Source: an uncultured Lachnospiraceae bacterium
Lineage (GTDB): Bacteria; Bacillota; Clostridia; Lachnospirales; Lachnospiraceae
NCBI GenBank assembly: GCA_910579495.1
Contig: CAJTVD010000020.1
Coordinates: 1 to 23,071 of the forward strand
Direction: 5' to 3'
Length of the DNA: 23,071 nt
Positions within the stretch are counted from its first letter, which is position 1; every line of letters begins with the position of its first letter. This document shows positions 15,196 to 22,925 of the stretch, one piece after another. Both the position numbers and the translations under genes were made by a program. The notes beneath the pieces are model-generated. The model searched no databases. It saw nothing but the letters and a program-made list of their open reading frames with translations, and was not told the DNA's origin.

Positions 15196-15279
15196 CAATA
15201 AGCCGGATCGCGGAGCGTGACGGCGTTTGTTCCAATAAGCCGGATCGCGGAGCGTGACGGCGTTTGTTCCAATAAGCCG
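15196..15279. repeat. 37-bp direct tandem repeat (two full copies and a 10-bp third)
   Basis: A GC-rich 37-bp unit beginning CAATAAGCCGGATCGCGGAG runs 15196-15232 and repeats exactly at 15233-15269. Its first 10 bases recur at 15270-15279. Each unit contains GCCG...CGC-GGA-GCG...CGGC, an imperfect dyad. The repeat sits directly after the operon terminator and where base composition changes from AT-rich to GC-rich. It could be an integration/attachment scar, a protein-binding array or an intergenic repeat family. Nothing in it is translated convincingly. Confidence 0.85.
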
Positions 15280-15478
15280 ATGTGGTATCCTTTGTTTTTC
15301 ATGGGGGTGGGGGGCTGGCGGGTTTTGCCGTTAGTTCCACAGGGGATGCACTATTTGTCCAATGGACAAAACGGTGTTGCCATAGTAAACTATAGCGAAC
15401 GGTATAAGGAAAAGTTGTTTGCGGCTAAGGCGATATTTCCTGGCGGGATAGCCGCCGGGGCCAGACAAGGAGGAACCC
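15280..15478 (+). promoter_or_regulatory. Leader/promoter region with operator-like palindromes
   Basis: No gene is supported here. It contains a near-perfect palindrome TTTGTCCA-A-TGGACAAA at 15354-15370. A promoter-like pair follows, TTGCCA at 15377-15382 and TATAAG at 15403-15408, with a 20-bp spacer. The spacer holds ATAGT-AA-ACTAT (15382-15393). A long spacer around a dyad resembles MerR-controlled promoters. A GC-rich hairpin (GGCGG...CCGCC) and AAGGAGG lie just before ATG 15479. Confidence 0.45.
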
Positions 15479-17071
15479 ATGGAAAGTGTAATTAACCTGA
15501 AGATTATACCCCAGAGAATTTCCTCTGCCGAGTGGGAAAATGTGTACCAGGAATCCCTCCGGCTGGTGGAGGCATATGATTTTATGGACAGGGTGGGTAC
15601 AGTGCGCAATGGAAGGAAGTATTTTTATGCTGAGAAAACAAAGGACCGGGAAAATCTGGATGGGCGCGGCTGCCATGGCTGGCGTTCGGTAGGGGATATG
15701 CGGACAGGGGATAACACGGAGGAATATCTGCTGTTTGAGGATATCTGTGCCTATATGCCGGAAGATGGCGCGCAGGACGGCCAGGAGGATATCCTGCTGG
15801 ATGGGCTTTGGGAAGGGAAGGGGGGCAGCGGCAGGAATCCCTCCTGCGGGAATATATGGGGAGGGAAATCCCAGGGGGAGGACAGCCACATTTACCTGCT
15901 GGCAATCGCCTGCCTCATATCCTACCGGCTGGCGGTATCCGGCGACATTTCAGCAGGGCAGTGCCGGAAGGCAGTGCGGTGGGCAAACCAGTATCTTGGG
16001 GAACCCATCGGGCTTCCGGTTACCGGGCAGAGGAAGCTGCTGGCAGGGCGGCTGAAAAGGTCCCCGCTGCCCAGGGAACGGCTGCCGGAAACATTTCTGG
16101 CACTGACACTGGAAGCGAAGGATGGGAAAATGGGGGAATTTCTGAGGGAAGAGTTTGGCGAAGGCCTGCTTTTGGCTTATTACAGGAAGCAGTTTTTGCA
16201 GTATAAGGCCAGCCAGAGGGGATTTGCCTTCCTTCTGAAGGAATATCTGGAAATGGGGTTTGGTTTCCGGGAGCTGTGCCAGATGGCGGTAAGCGCCCCG
16301 GATGGCATGAGGGTACAGCCGGAAGATTTTTTAAGGCGAGTGGTGGAATCAAAGCTGCATATTAAAGAGAAGGAAACCTATGACTTTACCAAAACGTCCA
16401 GGGAGCGTGGGGCGGATGAGGGGGTGGACGATATCAAGAGGCTGTTTGCGAAAACCCTGGGACTGATTTGCGGGGCGGAAAACCGGAATGTAAACGCCTT
16501 TTATCCCCTTGAAAGTATCCGGGCGGACTGCAAGGCGGCTTTTGGGCAGGCATGTGATGTGGACAGGCTCCTTGGGCAGCTGCTGGAGGAAGAGAAAGAA
16601 GGGTTTGTGGGAACCGGCCTGCAGGCTTTGCTCTACGACGGGGCTGACAGTATCTTCCGGCAGGAGGTGTCCAGGGCCAGGAAGGAAATGGAGGCAGGGA
16701 AAAAGTATGACGTTACCACTTACCGGGAGATGGTTGATTTCGTCCCGGGATGCCGGGTACGCCCGGAGCTGGAAAGGGACCTGGTGAAAAACCTTCAGAT
16801 GATACAGTACTTTGCGGAAGGGGATTTTGAGGAATTCCGGAGGCTGGACAGAATTGGGAGGGAAAATTATTTTATAGAAAATAACCGGTTTATTTTACTG
16901 CGCCGGGAGGTATGGGAGCGGATTTTCGAAAAAGTCATGGACGATGCCTATATCATACGGTTTTATGGGATGTTTGGCGTAAATTGCCTGGAAAGGGATG
17001 GTTATTGGTTCTGTAAGAACATGCTGGCCAGCCTTCAGGCATTTGATTACTATTGGGACAGGATAAGCTGA
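15479..17071 (+). CDS. Large uncharacterised protein with HTH partner
   Basis: A 530-residue soluble protein I cannot assign. It shows no signal peptide, no long hydrophobic segment and no known active-site motif. It has a Gly/Asp-rich low-complexity insertion at about residues 58-140. The C-terminal ~130 residues are the most regular, alternating acidic helices with aromatic-rich strands and ending FDYYWDRIS. AAGGAGG is about 8 bases before the ATG. The stop is 16 bases before the small HTH gene, so the two form an operon. Pairs of this kind occur in Lachnospiraceae by my recollection, with no assigned function. A regulatory or stress-type role is possible. Codon choice is GC-rich like the rest of the right half. 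Confidence 0.7.
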   Translation: MESVINLKIIPQRISSAEWENVYQESLRLVEAYDFMDRVGTVRNGRKYFYAEKTKDRENLDGRGCHGWRSVGDMRTGDNTEEYLLFEDICAYMPEDGAQDGQEDILLDGLWEGKGGSGRNPSCGNIWGGKSQGEDSHIYLLAIACLISYRLAVSGDISAGQCRKAVRWANQYLGEPIGLPVTGQRKLLAGRLKRSPLPRERLPETFLALTLEAKDGKMGEFLREEFGEGLLLAYYRKQFLQYKASQRGFAFLLKEYLEMGFGFRELCQMAVSAPDGMRVQPEDFLRRVVESKLHIKEKETYDFTKTSRERGADEGVDDIKRLFAKTLGLICGAENRNVNAFYPLESIRADCKAAFGQACDVDRLLGQLLEEEKEGFVGTGLQALLYDGADSIFRQEVSRARKEMEAGKKYDVTTYREMVDFVPGCRVRPELERDLVKNLQMIQYFAEGDFEEFRRLDRIGRENYFIENNRFILLRREVWERIFEKVMDDAYIIRFYGMFGVNCLERDGYWFCKNMLASLQAFDYYWDRIS

Positions 17072-17087
17072 AGGAAGGGGACTTATT

Positions 17088-17432
17088 ATGATTACATATA
17101 ATTCATATCCCTATATTGATTTGGTCAAGACGGGCGGGCATTTAAAAAGGCTGGTAAGGAGGAGGCGGTATTCGGTGAGGGAGATCCAGGCGCTTTTGCA
17201 TTTGTCCTGCCCACAGCCGGTCTACCGGTGGTTTAAAGGGCAGGCGCTGCCCTCGGTGGACCATTTGTATGTGCTTTCGAAGCTTTTGGGGGTGCATATG
17301 GAGGAACTTGTGGTGCCGGGGAAGGAAGAGCCGGAGGGAGAGGCATTAAGGAGGCGGCAATATTTATTATTCCAGGAAGAGAGGGAGAAGCAGATAATGC
17401 GTTATTGGAAGAGGGTGCAGCAGGCGGCTTGA
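17088..17432 (+). CDS. Small XRE-type helix-turn-helix regulator
   Basis: A 114-residue protein. Residues ~14-75 form an XRE/Cro-type HTH: HLKRLVRRRRYSVREIQALL, then CPQPVYRWFKGQALPSVDHL, then VLSKLLGVHMEELV. A highly charged tail (EEREKQIMRYWKRVQ) follows. It probably binds DNA as a dimer. AAGGGG precedes the ATG. A terminator follows, so it ends the two-gene operon. Likely target: its own promoter region upstream of 15479, where palindromes exist. That target is inferred. Confidence 0.75.
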   Translation: MITYNSYPYIDLVKTGGHLKRLVRRRRYSVREIQALLHLSCPQPVYRWFKGQALPSVDHLYVLSKLLGVHMEELVVPGKEEPEGEALRRRQYLLFQEEREKQIMRYWKRVQQAA

Positions 17433-17434
17433 TG

Positions 17435-17446
17435 GCCCTATAGGGC
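17435..17446. repeat. 12-bp perfect palindrome after the HTH gene
   Basis: GCCCTATAGGGC is fully self-complementary. It lies just after the stop of the HTH gene and before the terminator. It could be a protein-binding site or chance. Confidence 0.4.
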
Positions 17447-17458
17447 ATTTGATGCGTC

Positions 17459-17499
17459 AAAGGCGGCAGGATAGGCAGGGGCCTATTGCCGCCTTTTTT
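17459..17499 (+). terminator. Strong intrinsic terminator
   Basis: GGCGGCA at 17462-17468 pairs with TGCCGCC at 17487-17493. An inner ATAGGC/GCCTAT pairing extends the stem, and a six-T run follows. It separates the HTH operon from the LytTR operon. Confidence 0.9.
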
Positions 17500-17545
17500 G
17501 TGGTATGCTATTTTAAAAGCAGATATGGATGGAGGAGTGTGGGAA

Positions 17546-17986
17546 GTGAAGATTGTAATCAATGTCAATGAAGAGGCCACAGATTTGGAAATTGCCATAT
17601 CCTGCAGCCGCCTGACGCCGGAGATAGAGAGGATCCTGGCAACCCTGAGGATCCTGGAGAAGCAGCTAATGGTGAGCAGGGAGGGGGAAACCTATTTGCT
17701 GGACGTATCCAAAGTGGTTTATCTGGAGTCAGTGGACAGAAAAACTTTTGTATATACGCTCCGGGAGGTTTATGAGTCCAGCCTGAAACTCTATGAGCTG
17801 GAACAGCAGCTTGGGGAATGCGGTTTTTTCCGGGCCAGCAAGTCCTGCCTGGTCCAGCTCCGGTTTGTCAGGTCCCTGCGGGCAGACCTGGGAAGAAAAA
17901 TCAAGGTAACGCTGGAGAACGGGGAGCAGATTATGGTTTCCCGGATGTATGCCGAGGAATTGAAGAAAAAGCTGGGGGTGAAATAA
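17546..17986 (+). CDS. LytTR-domain transcriptional regulator
   Basis: A 147-residue regulator of the stand-alone LytTR class. Residues ~1-45 are a small helical N-terminus; ~50-147 are the LytTR DNA-binding domain: YLLDVSKVVYLESVDRKTFVYT, LEQQLGECGFFRASKSCLVQ, then LENGEQIMVSRMYAEELKKK. No receiver domain is present, so control is not by phosphorylation. GTG 17546 is chosen over ATG 17525 because GGAGGA at 17531-17536 lies 9-10 bases before the GTG but inside the longer version, and homologs begin at KIVI. The stop is 1 base from the DUF3021 gene. LytTR/DUF3021 pairs usually regulate the adjacent ABC transporter. Confidence 0.85.
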   Translation: MKIVINVNEEATDLEIAISCSRLTPEIERILATLRILEKQLMVSREGETYLLDVSKVVYLESVDRKTFVYTLREVYESSLKLYELEQQLGECGFFRASKSCLVQLRFVRSLRADLGRKIKVTLENGEQIMVSRMYAEELKKKLGVK

Positions 17987-17987
17987 T

Positions 17988-18455
17988 ATGGAAGAGAGAA
18001 AAACAGTGTTCGACTATATGGGCAGGGTGTTAGAAACCTTTGGGTTTTCTGTGGCCATACTGAATATTTTCTGCCTGATATTTGGGGAGGAGGCGGAAGG
18101 GTTTTCCACCATATTTTCCCTGGGGAAGAGGGGTCTTAGCGTTGCCACTATGGGGCAGTTTTTTTCAGCCTCAGTGTGGGTGGTGGCGGCCAGGTTTGTT
18201 TTTTTTACGGAGACAGTGATCAAAAGGATGTCCTTGGTGCTGCGGACCGTTTTGATGGTTGCCGCTGTGTTGGCGTCCACCGGGATCCACATTTTGGCGT
18301 TCCGGTGGTTTCCGGTGGATATGTGGATTCCCTGGCTGGCATTTTTGGTATGCTTTGGCATCTGTTTTGCCGTCAGTGTGGTGGTCACGGCTTTCAGGGA
18401 AAGGATGGAAAACAGGAAGATGGAGGAGGCCCTTGCCCGCCTGAAGGAGAAGTAG
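17988..18455 (+). CDS. DUF3021 family membrane protein
   Basis: A 155-residue protein with four hydrophobic segments at about 14-34, 53-75, 85-104 and 112-134, and a charged cytoplasmic tail (RERMENRKMEEALARLKEK). Proteins of this size and topology next to a LytTR regulator belong to DUF3021, thought to act as membrane partners or antagonists of that regulator, as LytTR regulatory systems do. It starts 1 base after the LytTR stop with GCTGGGGG as a weak ribosome binding site, consistent with coupling. Double stop codons TAG TGA end it. Confidence 0.8.
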   Translation: MEERKTVFDYMGRVLETFGFSVAILNIFCLIFGEEAEGFSTIFSLGKRGLSVATMGQFFSASVWVVAARFVFFTETVIKRMSLVLRTVLMVAAVLASTGIHILAFRWFPVDMWIPWLAFLVCFGICFAVSVVVTAFRERMENRKMEEALARLKEK

Positions 18456-18490
18456 TGAGAAGGGAACTGGGACAGAAGGAGGTCATGGAG

Positions 18491-19330
18491 ATGGCATATG
18501 CAGTTGAAATTAAGGGGATCAGACAGAAATTTGGGGAGAAGGAGGTTTTAAAGGGGATTAACCTGAAGGTTTTGAAAGGGGAGATTTTCGGCCTGTTGGG
18601 GCCTTCGGGGGCAGGGAAGACCACATTGGTCAAGATCCTGACAGGGCAGCTTGGGCCAAGCGCAGGGAGCCTTCAGTTTTTTCAGGGGGAGGGGAGGGAC
18701 TGCCGGAGATATGGCATGATGATGGACAATTTCGGGCTTTATGAGCGTCTTTCCTGTTACGACAACCTGAAGCTTTTTGCCAGGATATACGGTGTCCCCA
18801 ATAAGAAAATTGACGAAATTTTAAAGAAAGTGGGATTGGAGGAGGACAGAAAATGTCCTGTATCCAAACTGTCAAAGGGGATGCGCGGGCGGCTTTCCCT
18901 GGCAAGGGCGCTGATGCATGGGCCAAAGCTGCTTTTTCTGGACGAACCCACCAGCGGCCTTGACCCTGTTACCGGGGCCTGGATCCACAATCTGATATTA
19001 GGGGAGCGCCAGCGGGGGGCAACCATATTTCTCACCACCCATAATATGGAGGAGGCCCATAAGCTCTGCGGCCATGTGGCGCTGTTATGCCAGGGCAGTA
19101 TTGTGGAGTATGGGAATCCGGAGGAAATCTGCCGGAAATACAATCACCAGAATAAACTGCACATCAGGCTGCGGGACGGGCAGTGTGTGGAGCTTCCCAA
19201 CGGGAAAGAGGCTGCGGAGGCGGTAAGGGATTACCTGGCGGAGGGCCTGGTGGAAACCATCCACTCTACGGAGCCAAGCCTTGAAACTGTATTTATGGAG
19301 CTCACAGGAAGGAGATTGGAGGAAGGATGA
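18491..19330 (+). CDS. ABC transporter ATP-binding protein
   Basis: A 279-residue ABC-2-type ATPase. Walker A GPSGAGKTT is at residues 37-45. Signature LSKGMRGRLSLARAL has Lys in place of the second Gly of LSGGQ, common in this subgroup. Walker B is LLFLDEPTSGLD, and the H-loop is TTHNMEEA. It powers the permease encoded next, exporting a peptide, drug or lipid; cargo unknown. ATG 18491 is chosen over 18485 because AAGGAGG at 18476-18482 is 8 bases from it but only 2 from the other. The end overlaps the permease start by ATGA. Confidence 0.9.
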   Translation: MAYAVEIKGIRQKFGEKEVLKGINLKVLKGEIFGLLGPSGAGKTTLVKILTGQLGPSAGSLQFFQGEGRDCRRYGMMMDNFGLYERLSCYDNLKLFARIYGVPNKKIDEILKKVGLEEDRKCPVSKLSKGMRGRLSLARALMHGPKLLFLDEPTSGLDPVTGAWIHNLILGERQRGATIFLTTHNMEEAHKLCGHVALLCQGSIVEYGNPEEICRKYNHQNKLHIRLRDGQCVELPNGKEAAEAVRDYLAEGLVETIHSTEPSLETVFMELTGRRLEEG

Positions 19331-20019
19331 AAAATGTCAATGCGGTTTTTCAAAAACAGATTAAGGACACGCTGAAAAATAAAGAAATATTTATCCAGTT
19401 TGTACTCTTCCCGGTAATGGCAGCGGTGATGAAGAATATGGTGAAGGTGGAGGGGATGCCGGAAAATTATTTTGTGAATCTGTTTGCGGCCATGTATACA
19501 GGCATGGCGCCGCTGGTTGCCATGGCGGCGGTGATTGCCGAGGAAAAAGAAAAAAACACCCTGCGGGTGCTGATGATGTCCGGCGTAAAGCCCTGGGAAT
19601 ACCTGTTAGGGGCAGGGAGCTACATCTGGGCGGCATGTATGCTGGGAGCCTTTGCCTTTGGGCTGCTGGGGGAATACCAAAAGGGCGCGCTGGGCGCTTT
19701 TGTGCTGGTAATGGGCACGGGGATATTGGTATCTGTTTTCCTGGGGGCGGCCATTGGGACCATAAGCAGGGGGCAGATGATGGCAACCTCCCTTACAGTG
19801 CCGGTGATGCTAGTGCTCTCTTTCCTGCCCATGATTGCGTCTTTTAATGAAAAGGTAAGCGCTGCTGCAAAGTTTATCTATTCCCAGCAGATCAGCCTGC
19901 TATTAGGGAAGGTGGGCAGCCTGCACCTTGGTTTTGAAAATATTTTTATAATCGGTGCCAATATGGCGGCAGCTTTATTGGTTTTCGGGTACGCCTATAA
20001 AAAATGCGGGCTGGCATAA
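19327..20019 (+). CDS. ABC-2 type transporter permease
   Basis: A 230-residue permease with about six hydrophobic segments (roughly 22-38, 50-70, 95-115, 123-145, 153-172 and 205-226). It also has EEKEKNTLRVLMMSGVKPWEYLLG, the cytoplasmic loop typical of ABC-2 permeases that contacts the ATPase. It overlaps the ATPase gene by 4 bases. Two copies would pair with two ATPase subunits to form the exporter. LytTR and DUF3021 upstream presumably control its amount. Confidence 0.85.
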   Translation: MKNVNAVFQKQIKDTLKNKEIFIQFVLFPVMAAVMKNMVKVEGMPENYFVNLFAAMYTGMAPLVAMAAVIAEEKEKNTLRVLMMSGVKPWEYLLGAGSYIWAACMLGAFAFGLLGEYQKGALGAFVLVMGTGILVSVFLGAAIGTISRGQMMATSLTVPVMLVLSFLPMIASFNEKVSAAAKFIYSQQISLLLGKVGSLHLGFENIFIIGANMAAALLVFGYAYKKCGLA

Positions 20020-20022
20020 GAA

Positions 20023-20060
20023 GGGGGGGGGCTGGGGCAGGGTTACCCTGGCCGCAGCTC
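20023..20060. terminator. Convergent-gene hairpin and nine-G tract
   Basis: A run of nine G at 20023-20031 is followed by a stem CAGGG-TTA-CCCTG (20038-20050). Outer GGGGCTG/CAGCTCCCC can extend it. The loop TTA is the nrdG stop codon on the minus strand. It lies between the permease and nrdG, which meet tail to tail. A T tract is lacking, so termination efficiency is uncertain. Confidence 0.45.
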
Positions 20061-20579
20061 CCCATCTGCCGGGTACAGCTCCGGGCAGCCTTCCTGGCAA
20101 AGGGCCAGTATGCGCTGGTTTTTGCTTCCCCTGAAAGGCAGGCTGATATCATAAAGCTCTTCCACAAATTCGCCGTCTACCAGAACGTCAATGTAGCTGA
20201 GAAATTCCCCTGTAACCTCGCAGTGGGCCCGCCCTGCCGGGCTTAAAAGGTCCGTTTCGTAGGTGTAGCCTGTGTAGCACCAGATATTTTTTTCCGGGAA
20301 ACGCTCTTTCAGCAGCCGGGCCAGGGGGAGCAGCGCCCGCTGGGAGGGAGGCTCCATGGGTTCTCCCCCCAAAAGGGACAGGCCGCTGATATATTTAGGG
20401 GCCACGGAGGACAGGATGGTTTCTATGGTCTCCCCGGTAAATTCACTGCCATATTGAAAGTCCCAGGCAATTTCATTAAAGCACCCTTTGCATCTGTGGG
20501 TGCAGCCGGATACAAACAGGCTGGTCCTCACCCCGGTGCCGTTTGATATGTCATAATACTTGATATTTGCATATTTCAT
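20043..20579 (-). CDS. nrdG: Anaerobic ribonucleotide reductase activating protein (radical SAM)
   Basis: A 178-residue radical SAM enzyme. CTHRCKGC at residues 26-33 supplies three cysteines for the [4Fe-4S] cluster (CxxxCxxC) that cleaves S-adenosylmethionine, and LSLLGGEPM is the SAM-binding glycine motif. It abstracts the hydrogen that creates the glycyl radical on NrdD. The length is typical. It begins about 20 bases after the nrdD stop on the minus strand, the standard nrdDG order, with a weak AAGGAAC ribosome binding site. Cytoplasmic, active only without oxygen. Confidence 0.92.
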   Translation of the reverse strand: MKYANIKYYDISNGTGVRTSLFVSGCTHRCKGCFNEIAWDFQYGSEFTGETIETILSSVAPKYISGLSLLGGEPMEPPSQRALLPLARLLKERFPEKNIWCYTGYTYETDLLSPAGRAHCEVTGEFLSYIDVLVDGEFVEELYDISLPFRGSKNQRILALCQEGCPELYPADGELRPG

Positions 20580-20599
20580 AGTTATTTCTTATCAGTTCC

Positions 20600-22762
20600 T
20601 TATAAATGCAGTACCCGTTCTTTGATTTCCTGGGTGCGTCCCTGGTTCCAGAACTGGGTCCCGATGTAGCCGCAGGTTCTTCTTGCCACATTCATTTTGG
20701 CCTGGTCTTTGTTCTTGCATTGGGGGCACTCCCAGATAAGCTTTCCGTGGAGGTCTTCCATAATCCGGATTTCCCCGTTATACCCGCACACCTGGCAGTA
20801 GTCGCTTTTGGTGTTCAGCTCTGCATACATGATATTGTCATAAATGTGCTGCATTACCGCCAGGACAGCTTCAAGGTTATTTTGCAGGTTAGGCACTTCC
20901 ACATAGCTGATAGCGCCCCCCGGGGACAGCTCCTGGAACTGGGCTTCAAAGGAAAGCTTGTCAAAGGCGTTCATCGGTTCGCTTACATGCACATGGTAGC
21001 TGTTGGTGATATAATTTTTATCCGTTACGCCGGGGAGGATGCCAAACCGTTTTTGCAGGCATCTGGAAAACTTATAGGTAGTGGACTCCAAAGGCGTCCC
21101 GTAAAGGCTGAAAGCGATATTGGTTTCCTCCGCCCATTTTTGGCAGGTGCGGTTTAAATGGCCCATAACCTCCAGGGCAAAAGGCGTTGCCTCCGGGTGG
21201 GTGTGGGATTTGCCTGTCATATACCGGACACATTCGCAAAGCCCTGCATAGCCCAGGGAAATGGTGGAATATCCCCCATAAAGGAGCCTGTCAATGGTTT
21301 CCCCCTTTTTCAGCCGCGCCAGGGCGCCGTCCTGCCACAGAATGGGGGCTACGTCGGAGGGGGTGCCTTTCAAACGGTCATGGCGGCACATAAGGGCGCG
21401 CCTGCAAAGGGCAAGGCGTTCCTCCATGATCTGCCAGAATTTGCCCGGATCTCCCCCGGAAGAACATGCTACGTCTACCAGGTTTAGGGTCACCACCCCC
21501 TGGTTAAAGCGCCCGTAAAATTGGGGGCGGCCATCCTTGCCCTGGTAGACGGTGAGGAAGGAGCGGCACCCCATGCAGGGATAACAGTTGCCCTCTTTGA
21601 GTTTTTTGATGATCTTCTCAGAGATATAGTCCGGCACCATCCGTTTGGCGGTGCACCGGGCGGCCAGCTTTGTAAGCTCCCAATAGGGAGCCCCTTCCTG
21701 GATGTTGTCCTCCTCCAGCACATAAATCAGCTTGGGGAAAGCGGGGGTAATATAGATGCCCTGCTCGTTTTTCACCCCCTGGATGCGCTGGGAGAGCATT
21801 TCCCGGATGATCAGCGCCAGGTCTTCCCGGAGCTGCCCTTTGGGCACTTCGCCCAGGTACATAAATACGGTGACAAAGGGAGCCTGGCCGTTGGTGGTCA
21901 TAAGGGTGATCACCTGATACTGGATCATCTGTACCCCCTGCTTGACCTCCCGCTTTACCCGCATTTCCGCCAGGCTGTTAACCAGCCCGTCAGGGGCCTC
22001 CATCCCCTGGGCTTCCAGGTCATGGCGCACCTCGGCGCGGAACTTTTCCCGGCTCACCTGTACAAAGGGGGCAAGGTGGGATAAGGTGATGCTCTGCCCC
22101 CCGTACTGGCAGCTTGCAATCTGGGCGATTGCCTGGGTGGCCACATTGCAGGCGGTGGAAAAGCTCCTTGGCTTTTCGATCATGGTTTCGCTGATGATGG
22201 TGCCGTTTTGGAGCATATCCTCCAGGTTTACCAGGCAGCAGTTGTGCATATGCTGGGCGAAATAATCCGCGTCATGAAAGTGGATCAGCCCCTTTTCATG
22301 GGCGTCTACGATATCTTCCGGCAGCAGGAAGCGCCTGGTGATATCCTTGCTCACTTCCCCTGCCATATAGTCCCGCTGGACGCTGTTGACAATGGGGTTT
22401 TTGTTGGAATTTTCCTGCAGCACCTCTTCGTTGTTGCACTCTAAAAGGGAGAGGATCTGTTCATCTGTGGAATTGGACTTGCGCACAAGCTCCCGTTTGT
22501 AGCGGTATGTAATATAATTTGCCGCCAGCTTATAGGTCTTTTGCTTCATGATCTCCTCTTCCACCATATCCTGGATCTCCTCCACATTGGGGCTGCGCCT
22601 TAGTTTTGCGCAAAGGCGGGTAACATTTTCAACCACAGTGCAGATCTGGGCACTGCCCAGCCGCTGGCTTTCCTCCACGGTGGCGTTGGCCTTTTTTACG
22701 GCCTCTTCTATTTTTACGGCGTTGAAGGCCACCTCCATGCCGCTTCTTTTGATAATATTCAT
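20600..22762 (-). CDS. nrdD: Anaerobic (class III) ribonucleoside-triphosphate reductase
   Basis: A 720-residue glycyl-radical enzyme that makes deoxyribonucleotides from ribonucleoside triphosphates without oxygen. Residues ~3-90 form the ATP-cone allosteric domain. The barrel includes SCQYGGQSITLSHL. The C-terminus has two zinc-binding pairs, CQVC (~656-659) and CPQC (~679-682), then RRTCGYIG with the radical glycine at ~698. ATG 22762 is preferred over the TTG at 22768 because AGGAG sits 9 bases before the ATG and only about 3 from the TTG. NrdG follows in the same operon. The intact motifs indicate a working enzyme and support a strict or facultative anaerobe. Confidence 0.95.
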   Translation of the reverse strand: MNIIKRSGMEVAFNAVKIEEAVKKANATVEESQRLGSAQICTVVENVTRLCAKLRRSPNVEEIQDMVEEEIMKQKTYKLAANYITYRYKRELVRKSNSTDEQILSLLECNNEEVLQENSNKNPIVNSVQRDYMAGEVSKDITRRFLLPEDIVDAHEKGLIHFHDADYFAQHMHNCCLVNLEDMLQNGTIISETMIEKPRSFSTACNVATQAIAQIASCQYGGQSITLSHLAPFVQVSREKFRAEVRHDLEAQGMEAPDGLVNSLAEMRVKREVKQGVQMIQYQVITLMTTNGQAPFVTVFMYLGEVPKGQLREDLALIIREMLSQRIQGVKNEQGIYITPAFPKLIYVLEEDNIQEGAPYWELTKLAARCTAKRMVPDYISEKIIKKLKEGNCYPCMGCRSFLTVYQGKDGRPQFYGRFNQGVVTLNLVDVACSSGGDPGKFWQIMEERLALCRRALMCRHDRLKGTPSDVAPILWQDGALARLKKGETIDRLLYGGYSTISLGYAGLCECVRYMTGKSHTHPEATPFALEVMGHLNRTCQKWAEETNIAFSLYGTPLESTTYKFSRCLQKRFGILPGVTDKNYITNSYHVHVSEPMNAFDKLSFEAQFQELSPGGAISYVEVPNLQNNLEAVLAVMQHIYDNIMYAELNTKSDYCQVCGYNGEIRIMEDLHGKLIWECPQCKNKDQAKMNVARRTCGYIGTQFWNQGRTQEIKERVLHL

Positions 22763-22844
22763 AAACAATCACTCCTGTCCCTGTCTGAAAGCCGCCCGTT
22801 TTTTGCGGCGGGCCCATATAGGCCGCACACCGGTGGATGGGCTG

Positions 22845-22893
22845 CAGTTTACTATATGTTGTATGCCGCCATATTTTTGGGGGCGTATTTAGT
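22845..22893 (-). promoter_or_regulatory. Possible NrdR-box pair downstream of the nrdD -10
   Basis: Two A/T-rich blocks on the minus strand, AATACTAAATAC (around 22880-22892) and ATACAACATATAGTAAAC (22847-22864), resemble the loose ACAC-ATATAT-GTGT pattern of NrdR boxes. Their centres are about three helical turns apart, the usual arrangement. Matches are imperfect. Confidence 0.25.
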
Positions 22894-22897
22894 ATTT

Positions 22898-22925
22898 ATT
22901 ATAACGTATCCGGCAAAATAATCAA
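22898..22925 (-). promoter_or_regulatory. Promoter of the nrdD-nrdG operon
   Basis: On the minus strand, -35 TTGATT (22925-22920) and a perfect -10 TATAAT (22903-22898) are 16 bp apart. About 135 bases of leader follow before the nrdD ATG. Confidence 0.6.

Noticed and set aside
15196..15279. CRISPR array
   Set aside because: The 37-bp units are directly adjacent with no spacers, and no cas genes are present.
15217..15495. Open frame of 92 codons across the tandem repeat and leader
   Set aside because: It lacks a ribosome binding site, reads through the repeat and promoter-like elements, and its peptide looks random.
21521..22084. Plus-strand open frame of 187 codons opposite nrdD
   Set aside because: nrdD has complete family motifs across this stretch; the antisense frame arises from its GC-rich codons.
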